A model generated the notes under the pieces. It saw only the letters and a program-made list of their open reading frames with translations. It did no database searches and had not been told where the DNA came from. Source: Tragulus kanchil (lineage: Eukaryota; Chordata; Mammalia; Artiodactyla; Tragulidae). From it: DNA of 64,000 bases. The translations under genes and the position numbers were made by a program. The stretch is taken from contig JAIOJX010000032.1 in the NCBI GenBank assembly GCA_022376925.1, positions 99,068,794 through 99,132,793 on the forward strand, given 5' to 3'. This document shows positions 1-11,599 of the stretch, in pieces (within the stretch, counting starts at the first letter, position 1; each line of letters starts with the position of its first letter).

Positions 1-1212
1 TGATCTGAAGCAAGGAAGGTGAAGTCAGGAGGCGAAAACCAGCCACAATCCTCAAGATCAACAGCATATCACAAAGGGCTGAACAGCCAATGGGTGTCAT
101 CATGATTTCTTGAATGTGTCATCAGTTTCTTGCTGGGACCCTGAGAGAGACACCTGGTGATCTGTAAATGTTTCCCCGACTTAATACATTTTATCTGTGG
201 TGATCAGGCCTGATACATTCCCTTCGTTTAACACAGATTCTTTCTTTCTGAGTCATACTATTCAGACGAATACGAGAAAAATCCACTTCATCTTTGGGGG
301 TTAGAGTCATGAAGCCAAAATGACCCATCCTGTAATCTTGGATTAGACCATGGCCAAGTGCCCCATGGACAGAGAAGCCTGGTGGGCTACAGTCCATAGC
401 ATTGAAAAGAGTCAGATACAGCTGAGGTGACTTAGCATGCAGGCACACAAGTGCCTTAACTTTGTGATATTTCACTTTCCACCTGATATTGAATATTTTA
501 AAATGGAATTTGTATGAGCAATATAGACTGGTGCATAGTAGGCACTTTGCAAATATTAATTTATACTCTTTCCTCTTCACCTTTATGCCTTTGCTTTCCT
601 AGTTTTATATTTTTCTTTTTCTGCTTCATTTTGATTAATGTAATACCTTAAACTTCAGTGAAGTTGGTAGAGTAGCACAGCATGTAATTTGCAGTCAGAT
701 AATTTCCTCATCAGTGGGAGTTGCGCTGGTGCTAATTTGGGCTGTATCCTCTATTTCAGTCCTTTGTCTCATTTGTAAAGAGCATTCTGTATTGTTCCAA
801 CTTCTACAGTGTTCTGTATGAGATTCTACATCGTGACTGAAAGTGAGACTAGAAAATCCATTCCACCCTCAGACTCTTTGATTGCAGGGCACGTGTATAA
901 AATGCATCCTTATTAGGGAAAAATCTAAGTGCACCAATTTCTGAATACAAGGGTCTTTCTCTGTTCTTGGGAAGAGCCTTGATTTGTGCTCAGTGGAGTC
1001 ATCCTGGGAAGGATACTGGACGGAGGTTAAGTGGAATCCCCAATTCCATGACCTCCTGGGATGAAGCACTAGTTTATACTGAGCTGTACCCATTAGGCCT
1101 GCTCAGAGGTGTGGTTTAAAGAAGGAGATGGATGATCTGAAGCAAGAGAGGTGAAATCAGGAGGGCGAAAACCAGCCACAATCCTCAAGATCAACAGCAT
1201 ATCACAAAGGCT
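1..1212. repeat. Direct duplication D1 (left unit cut by window start)
   Basis: Bases 1-80 recur at 1133-1212 with a few indels, an offset of about 1132. Position 1 is therefore the tail of a left unit that begins outside the window, and about 80-1212 is the complete right unit. After base 80 and after base 1212 the sequences diverge, as expected for a unit end. Only the 80-bp tail can be compared here. Confidence 0.8.
358..452 (+). mobile_element. Bov-A2 SINE, 3' fragment
   Basis: The stretch reads as the conserved Bov-A 3' half: a gacagagaagcctggtggg segment, then gctacagtccat, then aaagagtcagataca, ending in a degraded acttagcatgcaggcaca tail. The tRNA-like head is missing, so this is a 5'-truncated or decayed copy. 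Bov-A sequences are specific to ruminants and support the assignment of the window. Confidence 0.75.
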
Positions 1213-1512
1213 ACAAGCTAGAACACCAAGTGCCAGAGGTCAAGCTGGAGGTTTTTGTAGACCAGATTATATAAGATAAAGGTCAAGAGCATAGAAATAT
1301 TTTCAAACATAGAGAAGACAGTAGCAGCATAAGGTGTGGATATAAGCAAGATCCACCTGGGAACAAATTGTCTGAACAGTCACTGTGCCTCTCTAAGGAA
1401 AGGCTTGGCATGGTCCCACCAAGTCTGAGACCAGGATAAAATGAGAAAATAGGTGTGAAAGCATTTCATAAACCACAAAGCACTACGCAAAAGTGAGGAT
1501 CCAGCAGATATT
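453..1512. other. Non-coding stretch, no recognisable gene
   Basis: A+T-rich sequence with stops in all frames. The longest open frames are under 80 codons, with no domain I recognise. The 1133-1212 tail belongs to D1. I see no clear repeat family, splice-site series or RNA gene. Confidence 0.6.
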
Positions 1513-1638
1513 TCACCATGCAGAGCCTGACTCTAAGAGGTCTATACCTGGTCAACTGGAGACAGACCAATCTCAAAGTCCACCTCCATGAAGAATACAT
1601 TCATTGAAAGAGAAACGATGCTCAAAGAAATTGAAACA

Positions 1639-1932
1639 AAAAAGGCAATTAGGGCTTCCCTGGTGGTCCAGTGGGTAGAGAGTCTGCCTTGCAGTGCAAG
1701 GGACACTCGTTCAGTCCGTGGCCCAGGAGGATCCCACGTGCCATGGATCGGCTGGACCGGTGTGTCCAATTACCAGCCGGCACTCTGGAGCGCATGCGCT
1801 CAGGGCCGGTGCTCTGCAATGGGAGAGACCATTGCACTGGGAGGCCCACATATGCCAAAGAATAAAAGATGAATGGAAATAAATACAAAAAAATTTAAAA
1901 ATAAAAGAAATAATCATTTGAAAAAGCCAATT
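1639..1932 (+). mobile_element. tRNA-derived SINE (Bov-tA/CHR-type) with target-site duplication, copy 1
   Basis: The element starts agggcttccctggtggtcc at 1651, has a decayed tRNA-like B-box region, the gagcgcatgcgctcagggcc block, and an A-rich tail. It is flanked by near-identical 12-mers, aaaaaggcaatt (1639-1650) and aaaaagccaatt (1921-1932), one mismatch apart, which is a target-site duplication made at L1-type insertion. Open frames across it are non-functional translations of the SINE. Confidence 0.85.
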
Positions 1933-2722
1933 AAAGGCAAATTGCAGGAAGGTTGTGTTTGCTGGGCTTTAGGATGAGAGGAACCTGGACCTCAAATACA
2001 AACCAACCTTGCTCCTTGTGGACTTCCTACTTCTTCCTTTGATTCAGTTTCATCAGGCTCCTATCACAGCCCAACCTTCTCTTTGAGGCTGAAACCTGGT
2101 CACGGCAACTCCCCATGGATGCTGCCATTTCCCAGCATCATCATCCTAGAGGAGTGGACCTTCTTCCCACATTTCCATTTCCAAAAAGCCCTGAGAGAAC
2201 TTTTGCAGGCTTGGGTACATGTCCATTTTATGACCAGGGCAAAGGGCACTGTGATTCGTCCTTCAACATATTTTGAATCAAAGAAGAAGTCATTGTTCAG
2301 TTATTCCTAGAAGGGAGGGTGTTACAAGGATATACAAACAGACAACCACTCCAAACATCTAATTAACATGGCATTCTAGAAACTACATTTTGGAGACTGA
2401 AATATCTGAACTTTTAGAAGAGGCCTCTCCTCTCATTGGAAGCACATCAGGACGAGGCTTGATAGTCAGTCTGTGCCCTCGCACAGGGCATGGTATATTC
2501 AGAAGGAGGATCTTGTGTCGCTTTAGAGAAGGGTCTACTGACAGAGATGTAGGAAGGCTGAAAAGCCAGAAAGGATGGTGAAGTATCCAAAGTGAGGTCA
2601 CCATGCAGAGCCTGACTCTAAGAGGTCTATACCTGGTCAACTGGAGACAGACCAATCTCAAAGTCCACCTCCATGAAGAATACATTCATTGAAAGAGAAA
2701 CGATGCTCAAAGAAATTGAAAC

Positions 2723-3015
2723 AAAAAGGCAATTAGGGCTTCCTGGTGGTCCAGTGGGTAGAGAGTCTGCCTTGCAGTGCAAGGGACACTCGTTCAGTCC
2801 GTGGCCCAGGAGGATCCCACGTGCCATGGATCGGCTGGACCGGTGTGTCCAATTACCAGCCGGCACTCTGGAGCGCATGCGCTCAGGGCCGGTGCTCTGC
2901 AATGGGAGAGACCATTGCACTGGGAGGCCCACATATGCCAAAGAATAAAAGATGAATGGAAATAAATACAAAAAAATTTAAAAATAAAAGAAATAATCAT
3001 TTGAAAAAGCCAATT
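2723..3015 (+). mobile_element. tRNA-derived SINE, copy 2 (inside D2 right unit)
   Basis: This is the same insertion as the one at 1639-1932, with the same target-site 12-mers at 2723-2734 and 3004-3015. It was therefore copied with its flanks, not inserted independently. It has one A and one C fewer near its 5' end than the left copy. Confidence 0.88.
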
Positions 3016-3681
3016 AAAGGCAAATTGCAGGAAGGTTGTGTTTGCTGGGCTTTAGGATGAGAGGAACCTGGACCTCAAATACAAACCAACCTTGCTCCTT
3101 GTGGACTTCCTACTTCTTCCTTTGATTCAGTTTCATCAGGCTCCTATCACAGCCCAACCTTCTCTTTGAGGCTGAAACCTGGTCACGGCAACTCCCCATG
3201 GATGCTGCCATTTCCCAGCATCATCATCCTAGAGGAGTGGACCTTCTTCCCACATTTCCATTTCCAAAAAGCCCTGAGAGAACTTTTGCAGGCTTGGGTA
3301 CATGTCCATTTTATGACCAGGGCAAAGGGCACTGTGATTCGTCCTTCAACATATTTTGAATCAAAGAAGAAGTCATTGTTCAGTTATTCCTAGAAGGGAG
3401 GGTGTTACAAGGATATACAAATAGACAACCACTCCAAACATCTAATTAACATGGCATTCTAGAAACTACATTTTGGAGACTGAAATATCTGAACTTTTTA
3501 GAAGAGGCCTCTCTCCTCTCATTGGAAGCACATCAGGACGAGGCTTGATAGTCAGTCTGTGCCCTCGCACAGGGCATGGTATATTCAGAAGGAGGATCTT
3601 GTGTCGCTTTAGAGAAGGGTCTACTGACAGAGATGTAGGAAGGCTGAAAAAAAGCCAGAAAGGATGGTGAAGTATCCAAAG

Positions 3682-4384
3682 GCTGTCACCATTACAAAAC
3701 CATTTCCGTTCTTGGCCTTAAAGGGGAGAGGTGAGACGAGGGGAGCCTGAACCCCCTGAGATGGGTAGCTTAGGGAAGGAAGGGTCAACAGAGAAGAGCT
3801 GTAGCCCTCAGCACAGGGACCCCGCTGTTCCTGGTAGACAAGTTGGGAAGAAACAGGGAATTTAACTACCTTGCTCTCCTTCCAGCTGTCCTTTCCCTGC
3901 TGTGTACCTCTTTGGCCAGTCCAAACTAGAAGTTAGAAGTCAAGGCACTCAACTTGACACAGTCCTTAACAGATCCCAGGGCAAGGCGGAAAAAGATGGT
4001 AGGTAGCCTGGAGGAACATGGGAAGTACACCTAGTAGAGGGACACATCTTTGGCCCAGGAGAAGTCTACTTTGTAAAATGGACCAGTTTTAAAAGAGCCA
4101 TGGGATTTTAGGGCCAAGAAGGGCTGTGAGGCTCATTCAGACCTAAAGTCCCAGACCTGGCTGTATCTAGCCTTCAGATTGTTCTGTGCACCTGACACAA
4201 CTTTAAAGCCAAAACAAGCCAACATGTTCAAACCTTCAAACCAGCATCCTTAAGGTAAGGACGTACCTTCCAGCTCCCCACAGTCATTGCCATTCCCAGC
4301 TGTCTACTGCCTGCCACTTTTCTCATGTTTCCTGAAATATTTGATTTGAGGACCTGTGATTAGAAGAATCATATTTCTTTATTT
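3682..4384. other. Non-coding stretch, no recognisable gene
   Basis: Single-copy sequence between D2 and a MIR relic. No open frame above about 60 codons begins with ATG here, and I recognise no repeat family. Confidence 0.55.
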
Positions 4385-4450
4385 TTCTGATAGAGAAACT
4401 AGGCCTAAAAAGGAAAGGTAGTTTGCCCATAGCTACACAGCCTTGGTAGG
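4385..4450 (-). mobile_element. MIR SINE relic
   Basis: The order gatagagaaactaggcc, then gtagtttgcccatagc, then tacacagccttggtagg matches the MIR core in reverse orientation (gaggaaactgaggc ... gacttgcccaaggtcacacagc). It is strongly diverged, as usual for this ancient mammalian SINE. Confidence 0.6.
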
Positions 4451-4544
4451 AATTCTGTCTGAACACACGAAAATAGGGCTATGTAAATAGGAGTGAATGG
4501 AAGAGTGGTCCATATCCATTAAATAGTGTGTCCGAAATTCAGCC

Positions 4545-4965
4545 TCTGTACACTGGTGCCAAATTGAATCTCAGAGACAGAGTTTTGGGTGAAGTAGGAA
4601 AGAATAGCTTTTATTGCTTTGGCAGGGAAAGAGGGCCGTAGTAGGCTAATGCCTTCAAGATGGTGTGTCTCAACATGGAGGGAGTAATGAGGATTTAGAG
4701 TAATGGTTCAAAAAGGAGGGTGTGATCAGCTTATAAACATACTTCTGATTGGTTGGTGGTGAGGTAATTGGGAGTCAGCATTTGAAACTTTCTATTCCAA
4801 CTAGTCTGGGCTCTCTGTGCTTGTGAAAAGCATACAGTTAATGTCTTCCATCTTCAGGGGATTTCAGTATCTGAAAAACAACTCAAAGATATTGTTAGGT
4901 GTATCCCTTGAGGAGAAACCAGGACCTGCCCCAGGCTGAGCTATGATTTCATGACTACCTATCCC
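4545..4965 (-). mobile_element. Probable endogenous-retrovirus-type solo LTR (BTLTR1-like)
   Basis: The stretch resembles a common ruminant LTR: ggtgccaaattgaatctcag at one end, an AATAAA-type signal on the minus strand (tttattgctttggcaggg at about 4610), and then cttctgattggttggtgg near 4741. No internal coding region is visible on either side, which suggests a solo or fragmentary LTR. The family name rests on memory of the consensus and should be tested by masking. Confidence 0.5.
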
Positions 4966-5017
4966 TCATATGTACATTTCTCTCCTTCCCTGAGTAATAA
5001 CTGTTTGAACTTCTCTT

Positions 5018-5226
5018 GGGCTTCCAAGGTGGCTCTGTGGTGAAGAATCTGCCTGCCAATGCAGGAAATGCAGGTTTGATTCCTGAGTCAGGAAGATTCC
5101 CTGGAGAAGGAAATGGCTACCCGCTTGAGTATTCTTGCCTAGAAAATCACATAGACATAGGAACTTTGTGGGCTATGGTCCTGGGGTCCCAAAGAGTCAG
5201 GTACAACTTAGCAACTGAGCATGCAT
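5018..5226 (+). mobile_element. Bov-A2 SINE, nearly full length
   Basis: It runs from a tRNA-like head (gggcttccaaggtggctctg, then tctgcctgccaatgcagg, then a decayed B box) through tccctggagaaggaaatgg and attcttgcctagaaaatc to the aagagtcaggtacaactt tail. Divergence from the Bov-A2 pattern is moderate. An 85-codon frame across it is an accidental translation. Confidence 0.9.
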
Positions 5227-5582
5227 GTAAACAAAATTGCCCTTTGGAACTCAGGATTGCTCTCGCAGGCTAAATGAAACCTATTTCCTATAAGCAATAG
5301 AAGGGGGACACAGAAAGACTTTTGTGTCCAGGAGCCTCACAAGGTCCTGCTAGGTCTGAGTGGGAACTACCCTCACACATGGAAGCATGGATAAACAAAG
5401 ATTCTACTCACACCCTGTGGTGGCAGGAGGTAGAGAGCCAGGACAGTAGGGTGATGATGGTCAGTGCAGATCAGAGCTTGCAGAGGGCTCTTCAGAATGG
5501 ACTGTGCTGTCTTTCTTCATTCTGATTTCCCATCTGTGCAGATGGTCCATGAATAGAAGTGGACTGCCTCTTGGTGAGGACA
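5227..5582. other. Non-coding stretch, no recognisable gene
   Basis: Single-copy sequence before D3. It has a short 67-codon frame (5322-5525) with no recognisable domain, and nothing else identifiable. Confidence 0.5.
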
Positions 5583-7758
5583 TGTTGGACTCAGTTCTCT
5601 GAGTTCCCATCCTACTCTCTGAATTGAGCTGATGCTGAGTTGAATTGGAATGAGAGGAATGTGTCTACTTGACTTTTTTTCCTGAATTATCTTTAATTTG
5701 ATTCCATTCTTTTTTGGTGGCCTGTGGGTGGGGAAGCTTTATTTCACCCTCAATTCAAAATTCCTAGCCTTCCTCCTTTCCCTTCTATGTGAAGGTAGAC
5801 ATGAACCTGAATGTGTGGGGACAGAGCAGACTGGTCTGGGTGGCGAAGAGGGTGAGTACTGAATACAGATGAGGGGAGGATACGGGCTTCTAGGTTCTAC
5901 TTACACAGATATCCCCAAGCTGTGGTTAGTTAGGACACTGGTTTAGTTGTAATAAAAGAGGTCACATGGTGGTGACTTAACAGGAAGAGAGATGCGCTGC
6001 TCTCACGCATAGTACGGGAGCTGTTGGGCTGTCCAAACGGGAAGGGTGGCTGTGTTCCACAAGGTCGCCGGAGCCTAGGTCCTTCTGTCCTGTTGTTTTC
6101 CCATCTCTGATTGTCTGCAAAAATGTTCAAAACTGACTTTCCTCTACCACACACCAATGCCGGTTCTCACACAGGAGGAAGAAGCCTTATAGTACAAGCA
6201 AATTCAGCTTAGAAAGTGGTGCACAGCTACTTCCTTTCATGCCCCATCATTCGTAACTTACTCATGTGGCCATGCCTAGTCAGAGGGAAGGCAGGAAATA
6301 GAGTCCAAATAGAGTTTCTAGTTGGACAGCCATATGCCTAGTTAAATAAAGGAAGAGGTCCTTTATTCGTTAAAAGAAGTCAGAATGAATAAATGTTGGG
6401 AGCCTGTTAGCACATTCAAGATATATTTTCTAAACAGGATTGTCCTCCTTTTGTCCTCAGTGAACACAAAACTCATCATCTTTCAAATGCAAGTTTAAAT
6501 CTGCCTGCTTTTAAAGCTCTCCCAAGAAAACCATCTTCAAGTTTGTCTTCAGTGTTCTAAGAAAATCAAGCTAATATTATGCCTGCACCCAAGGAATACA
6601 TGAAATTTTGATTCAGATGCAAGCCCTACCATCACCACTTCCAATATTATCCCTAGTTCAACGAAGGTGTTGGACTCAGTTCTCTGAGTTCCCATCCTAC
6701 TCTCTGAATTGAGCTGATGCTGAGTTGAATTGGAATGAGAGGAATGTGTCTACTTGACTTTTTTTCCTGAATTATCTTTAATTTGATTCCATTCTTTTTT
6801 GGTGGCCTGTGGGTGGGGAAGCTTTATTTCACCCTCAATTCAAAATTCCTAGCCTTCCTCCTTTCCCTTCTATGTGAAGGTAGACATGAACCTGAATGTG
6901 TGGGGACAGAGCAGACTGGTCTGGGTGGCGAAGAGGGTGAGTACTGAATACAGATGAGGGGAGGATACGGGCTTCTAGGTTCTACTTACACAGATATCCC
7001 CAAGCTGTGGTTAGTTAGGACACTGGTTTAGTTGTAATAAAAGAGGTCACATGGTGGTGACTTAACAGGAAGAGAGATGCGCTGCTCTCACGCATAGTAC
7101 GGGAGCTGTTGGGCTGTCCAAACGGGAAGGGTGGCTGTGTTCCACAAGGTCGCCGGGAGCCTAGGTCCTTCTGTCCTGTTGTTTTCCCATCTCTGATTGT
7201 CTGCAAAAATGTTCAAAACTGACTTTCCTCTACCACACACCAATGCCGGTTCTCACACAGGAGGAAGAAGCCTTATAGTACAAGCAAATTCAGCTTAGAA
7301 AGTGGTGCACAGCTACTTCCTTTCATGCCCCATCATTCGTAACTTACTCATGTGGCCATGCCTAGTCAGAGGGAAGGCAGGAAATAGAGTCCAAATAGAG
7401 TTTCTAGTTGGACAGCCATATGCCTAGTTAAATAAAGGAAGAGGTCCTTTATTCGTTAAAAGAAGTCAGAATGAATAAATGTTGGGAGCCTGTTAGCACA
7501 TTCAAGATATATTTTCTAAACAGGATTGTCCTCCTTTTGTCCTCAGTGAACACAAAACTCATCATCTTTCAAATGCAAGTTTAAATCTGCCTGCTTTTAA
7601 AGCTCTCCCAAGAAAACCATCTTCAAGTTTGTCTTCAGTGTTCTAAGAAAATCAAGCTAATATTATGCCTGCACCCAAGGAATACATGAAATTTTGATTC
7701 AGATGCAAGCCCTACCACCACCACCACTTCCAATATTATCCCTAGTTCAACGAAGGTG
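5583..7758. repeat. Direct duplication D3, unit about 1085-1090 bp
   Basis: Bases 5583-6667 recur at 6668-7758. Differences are few: one extra G at about 7157, and catcaccact versus caccaccaccact near 7720 (a trinucleotide length change). The left unit ends caacgaaggtg and the right unit continues aggaataatac into unique sequence. The last 320 bp of the unit are shared again with D4, which gives three copies. Confidence 0.95.
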
Positions 7759-7809
7759 AGGAATAATACAACAAGTTAATGTTAAGTGGGTACTGCCTAC
7801 CAAGAATCA

Positions 7810-7985
7810 GTCAATCTGCTGTATGATAAGCATTATTTCATTCAATCATCACAATTGCCCTTTGAATTAGGTACTGTTGTCAGTGGCCAGATAAGGAAAT
7901 TAACACACTGTGAAGTTACTTTCCCCAAATCTCCAGCTACAAAATTCCAGACTCATAATTCAAGCACAAGACCTTCTGACTCCAG
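7810..7985 (-). mobile_element. MIR SINE relic (copy at 8901-9076)
   Basis: The sequence shows the reverse-orientation MIR order: tttcattcaatcatcacaat, a gtactgttgtc segment, ccagataaggaaatta, gaagttactttcccc, and a terminal caagaccttctgactcc. D4 duplicates it at 8901-9076. A 90-codon frame over it is not a gene. Confidence 0.65.
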
Positions 7986-8160
7986 GGTTTATTGTTTTTT
8001 TCATCACACTGCAACTTTCTGTGAAGAGCTTTGCAATAGGGGAGCTTCCAAGAACTGAAACAACTGGGTAACTTTGAATATGATACACGAGGCAAAACAT
8101 TCTAGCCAACTTGTCCATTGTGCTCATTTCACTTTTTAGGTGAATTGTATGTTGCCTCAT

Positions 8161-8378
8161 GTTGTTATTGTTTGTTGTTTAGTCTCAAGTCATATCCAAC
8201 TCTTTTGTGACTGTATGGACTGTAGCCCAAAAGGCTGCTCTGTCCATGGGATTTCCCAGGTAAGAATATTGGAGTGGGCTGCCGTTTCCTTCTCCAGGCA
8301 TCTTCCTGATCCAGGGATGAAACTCACATCTCCTGCTTGGCAGATGGATTCTTTACCACTGTGCCACCTGGGAAGCCC
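8161..8378 (-). mobile_element. Bov-A2 SINE, copy 1
   Basis: Read on the minus strand, the element begins with the tRNA-like head (complement of tgccacctgggaagccc at 8362-8378) and ends in the Bov-A tail, seen on the plus strand as gttgttattgtttgttgttt. The complement of the conserved block ctgtccatgggatttccc is intact. The 128-codon plus-strand frame across it is SINE sequence. Confidence 0.92.
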
Positions 8379-9251
8379 TTTTCTCTGCTACAGAAGACTT
8401 ATTTCTCCCCTCTGTTTTCTTCCTTTCTTGATTCTTCCAATGATTTTTCTCTTGAGGGAAAGGAGCAGATTGAAAACTGTGGTTATATATGTAACCATTA
8501 AAATAGATGCTCTGCCTATAAAATAAAGGAAGAGGTCCTTTATTCGTTAAAAGAAGTCAGAATGAATAAATGTTGGGAGCCTGTTAGCACATTCAAGATA
8601 TATTTTCTAAACAGGATTGTCCTCCTTTTGTCCTCAGTGAACACAAAACTCATCATCTTTCAAATGCAAGTTTAAATCTGCCTGCTTTTAAAGCTCTCCC
8701 AAGAAAACCATCTTCAAGTTTGTCTTCAGTGTTCTAAGAAAATCAAGCTAATATTATGCCTGCACCCAAGGAATACATGAAATTTTGATTCAGATGCAAG
8801 CCCTACCACCACCACCACTTCCAATATTATCCCTAGTTCAACGAAGGTGAGGAATAATACAACAAGTTAATGTTAAGTGGGTACTGCCTACCAAGAATCA
8901 GTCAATCTGCTGTATGATAAGCATTATTTCATTCAATCATCACAATTGCCCTTTGAATTAGGTACTGTTGTCAGTGGCCAGATAAGGAAATTAACACACT
9001 GTGAAGTTACTTTCCCCAAATCTCCAGCTACAAAATCCCAGACTCATAATTCAAGCACAAGACCTTCTGACTCCAGGGTTTATTGTTTTTTTCATCACAC
9101 TGCAACTTTCTGTGAAGAGCTTTGCAATAGGGGAGCTTCCAAGAACTGAAACAACTGGGTAACTTTGAATATGATACACGAGGCAAAACATTCTAGCCAA
9201 CTTGTCCATTGTGCTCATTTCACTTTTTAGGTGAATTGTATGTTGCCTCAT

Positions 9252-9469
9252 GTTGTTATTGTTTGTTGTTTAGTCTCAAGTCATATCCAACTCTTTTGTG
9301 ACTGTATGGACTGTAGCCCAAAAGGCTGCTCTGTCCATGGGATTTCCCAGGTAAGAATATTGGAGTGGGCTGCCGTTTCCTTCTCCAGGCATCTTCCTGA
9401 TCCAGGGATGAAACTCACATCTCCTGCTTGGCAGATGGATTCTTTACCACTGTGCCACCTGGGAAGCCC
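9252..9469 (-). mobile_element. Bov-A2 SINE, copy 2 (D4 right unit and D5 left unit)
   Basis: Same element and flanks as 8161-8378, shifted 1091 bp. The longest open frame in the window (173 codons, 9231-9752) runs through it and into flanking DNA, so it is not a gene. Confidence 0.92.
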
Positions 9470-9949
9470 TTTTCTCTGCTACAGAAGACTTATTTCTCCC
9501 CTCTGTTTTCTTCCTTTCTTGATTCTTCCAATGATTTTTCTCTTGAGGGAAAGGAGCAGATTGAAAACTGTGGTTATATATGTAACCATTAAAATAGATG
9601 CTCTGCCTATAAAAATGAGCTTGTGGCAAGACCTAATACATTATGGGCTAATATGCTGGCTCCCCATTCTGCAAGAGAACTGCAGTAATTCTGATCAGAG
9701 TAACATAATTCCCGCCTTTCCATTTGTTAGTTCCTTAGCCCAGCACAGCTGAGGACTTCATCTGCATTCAGTTCAACATTCTTGAGTACCATAGGGTGCT
9801 TGGTTATAAACTAGGAATTAGAGATGAGAAGTGGGGAAAACACAGGATTTCCCTCAGAGAAGTAAGAATCCACAGGGGGAGAACACAATAAGAAAAACAA
9901 ATAACTAGTGTCATGAGATTTACCCAAGGTGCTGTGGGTTTATAAGAGC

Positions 9950-10260
9950 TTCAGAATTGAAATGAGGAGGGGTCTGAGCTGAATTTTAGAACATAGAACA
10001 TAGTGAGAAGCAGTAAGAGAAAGAACATTCCAAGAGAAAGAGGGAACAGAGTATGCAAAGAAGGCATAAAACACATCATATGAAGCAGGTAGAGAATTTT
10101 GCAGTATAAATTGATCATGTCAATTTAAGGACCTCATTTGATTGATGCAAAGAGTTTTAAGTAGGAAAGTAAAGTGGCAACATCTACATTTTAGACACAT
10201 CCCTCCTTGCAGTATCAAGAGAACTTGGAGAAATCAAGGAGACCTGTTAGAAAGCATGCA
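9950..10260. repeat. Ancient interspersed-repeat relic, family unassigned (copies 11086-11396, part at 12434)
   Basis: The phrase order ctgagctgaattttagaaca, aagaacattccaagag, gggaacagagtatgcaaag, aagagttttaagtaggaaag, then cattttagacacatccc and gagacctgttagaaag follows an old, abundant mammalian repeat that also appears near 34000 and 52300. I cannot name the family safely. D5 and D6 copy it, the last part three times. Confidence 0.45.
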
Positions 10261-10440
10261 AAGTTGTGATGTCTCAAAAGTAAAGCTGGAGAATGGATAT
10301 AGAGTAGCAGCTGACATGTACTAAGGATTTACTAAGTGCTAGTATTATTCTATGCTCTTTGCTATAATAACTTATTTCATCCTCACACCTCTCCAAGGAG
10401 GTAGATACTATTATTTGTTCCTGTTTTACAGATGATGGGC

Positions 10441-10605
10441 TATGGACTGTAGCCCAAAAGGCTGCTCTGTCCATGGGATTTCCCAGGTAAGAATATTGGA
10501 GTGGGCTGCCGTTTCCTTCTCCAGGCATCTTCCTGATCCAGGGATGAAACTCACATCTCCTGCTTGGCAGATGGATTCTTTACCACTGTGCCACCTGGGA
10601 AGCCC
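10441..10605 (-). mobile_element. Bov-A2 SINE, truncated copy 3
   Basis: Only the portion from the tatggactgtagcccaaaag block to the head survives. It starts exactly at the D5 junction, so the truncation comes from the duplication boundary and not from 5' truncation at insertion. On the minus strand it is the 3' tail that is lost, which is unusual for a retroposed SINE. Confidence 0.9.
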
Positions 10606-11599
10606 TTTTCTCTGCTACAGAAGACTTATTTCTCCCCTCTGTTTTCTTCCTTTCTTGATTCTTCCAATGATTTTTCTCTTGAGGGAAAGGAGCAGATTGA
10701 AAACTGTGGTTATATATGTAACCATTAAAATAGATGCTCTGCCTATAAAAATGAGCTTGTGGCAAGACCTAATACATTATGGGCTAATATGCTGGCTCCC
10801 CATTCTGCAAGAGAACTGCAGTAATTCTGATCAGAGTAACATAATTCCCGCCTTTCCATTTGTTAGTTCCTTAGCCCAGCACAGCTGAGGACTTCATCTG
10901 CATTCAGTTCAACATTCTTGAGTACCATAGGGTGCTTGGTTATAAACTAGGAATTAGAGATGAGAAGTGGGGAAAACACAGGATTTCCCTCAGAGAAGTA
11001 AGAATCCACAGGGGGAGAACACAATAAGAAAAACAAATAACTAGTGTCATGAGATTTACCCAAGGTGCTGTGGGTTTATAAGAGCTTCAGAATTGAAATG
11101 AGGAGGGGTCTGAGCTGAATTTTAGAACATAGAACATAGTGAGAAGCAGTAAGAGAAAGAACATTCCAAGAGAAAGAGGGAACAGAGTATGCAAAGAAGG
11201 CATAAAACACATCATATGAAGCAGGTAGAGAATTTTGCAGTATAAATTGATCATGTCAATTTAAGGACCTCATTTGATTGATGCAAAGAGTTTTAAGTAG
11301 GAAAGTAAAGTGGCAACATCTACATTTTAGACACATCCCTCCTTGCAGTATCAAGAGAACTTGGAGAAATCAAGGAGACCTGTTAGAAAGCATGCAAAGT
11401 TGTGATGTCTCAAAAGTAAAGCTGGAGAATGGATATAGAGTAGCAGCTGACATGTACTAAGGATTTACTAAGTGCTAGTATTATTCTATGCTCTTTGCTA
11501 TAATAACTTATTTCATCCTCACACCTCTCCAAGGAGGTAGATACTATTATTGTTCCTGTTTTACAGATGATGAAACTTAGGTATTGAACCCAGCTAAGA

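Larger units (their letters stand above)
1513..3681. repeat. Direct duplication D2, unit about 1085 bp
   Basis: Bases 1513-2597 recur at 2598-3681 almost base for base. Differences are mostly single-base indels (A-run before the SINE, cttccc versus cttcc, an AAA insertion near 3647). The motif tcaccat lies at the unit start (1513), at the junction (2598) and just past the right unit end (about 3685), so the junction sits in 7 bp of shared sequence. The bases beside it (agtgagg versus aggctg) are scrambled. The unit carries one SINE. Confidence 0.95.
7429..9612. repeat. Direct duplication D4, unit 1091 bp, overlapping D3
   Basis: Bases 7429-8519 recur at 8520-9612 with an offset of 1091. The D4 left unit starts inside the D3 right unit, so the segment beginning aaataaaggaag exists at 6345, 7430 and 8521. 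A T/C substitution (7946 versus 9037) separates the D4 copies. The junction reads ctataaaataaagg, sharing about 4 bp between the two parental ends. Confidence 0.95.
9305..11572. repeat. Direct duplication D5, unit about 1136 bp
   Basis: Bases 9305-10437 recur at 10441-11572. The left boundary lies in the middle of the Bov-A2 element, so the right unit starts with a truncated SINE. At the junction, gatgatgggctatggac, three bases (ggc) belong to neither parent end. The right copy lacks one T near 11550 (ttatttg versus ttattg). Confidence 0.95.

Noticed and set aside
5583..7758. CRISPR-like array from regularly spaced repeats
   Set aside because: The repeats are over 1 kb with no short direct repeat and spacer pattern. 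The genome is mammalian and no Cas gene is present.
9231..9752. Longest open frame in the window (173 codons, plus strand) as a gene
   Set aside because: It runs through a minus-strand Bov-A2 SINE into unrelated flank. Its other copies at 8140 and 10442 start or end at duplication junctions, and no domain is recognisable.
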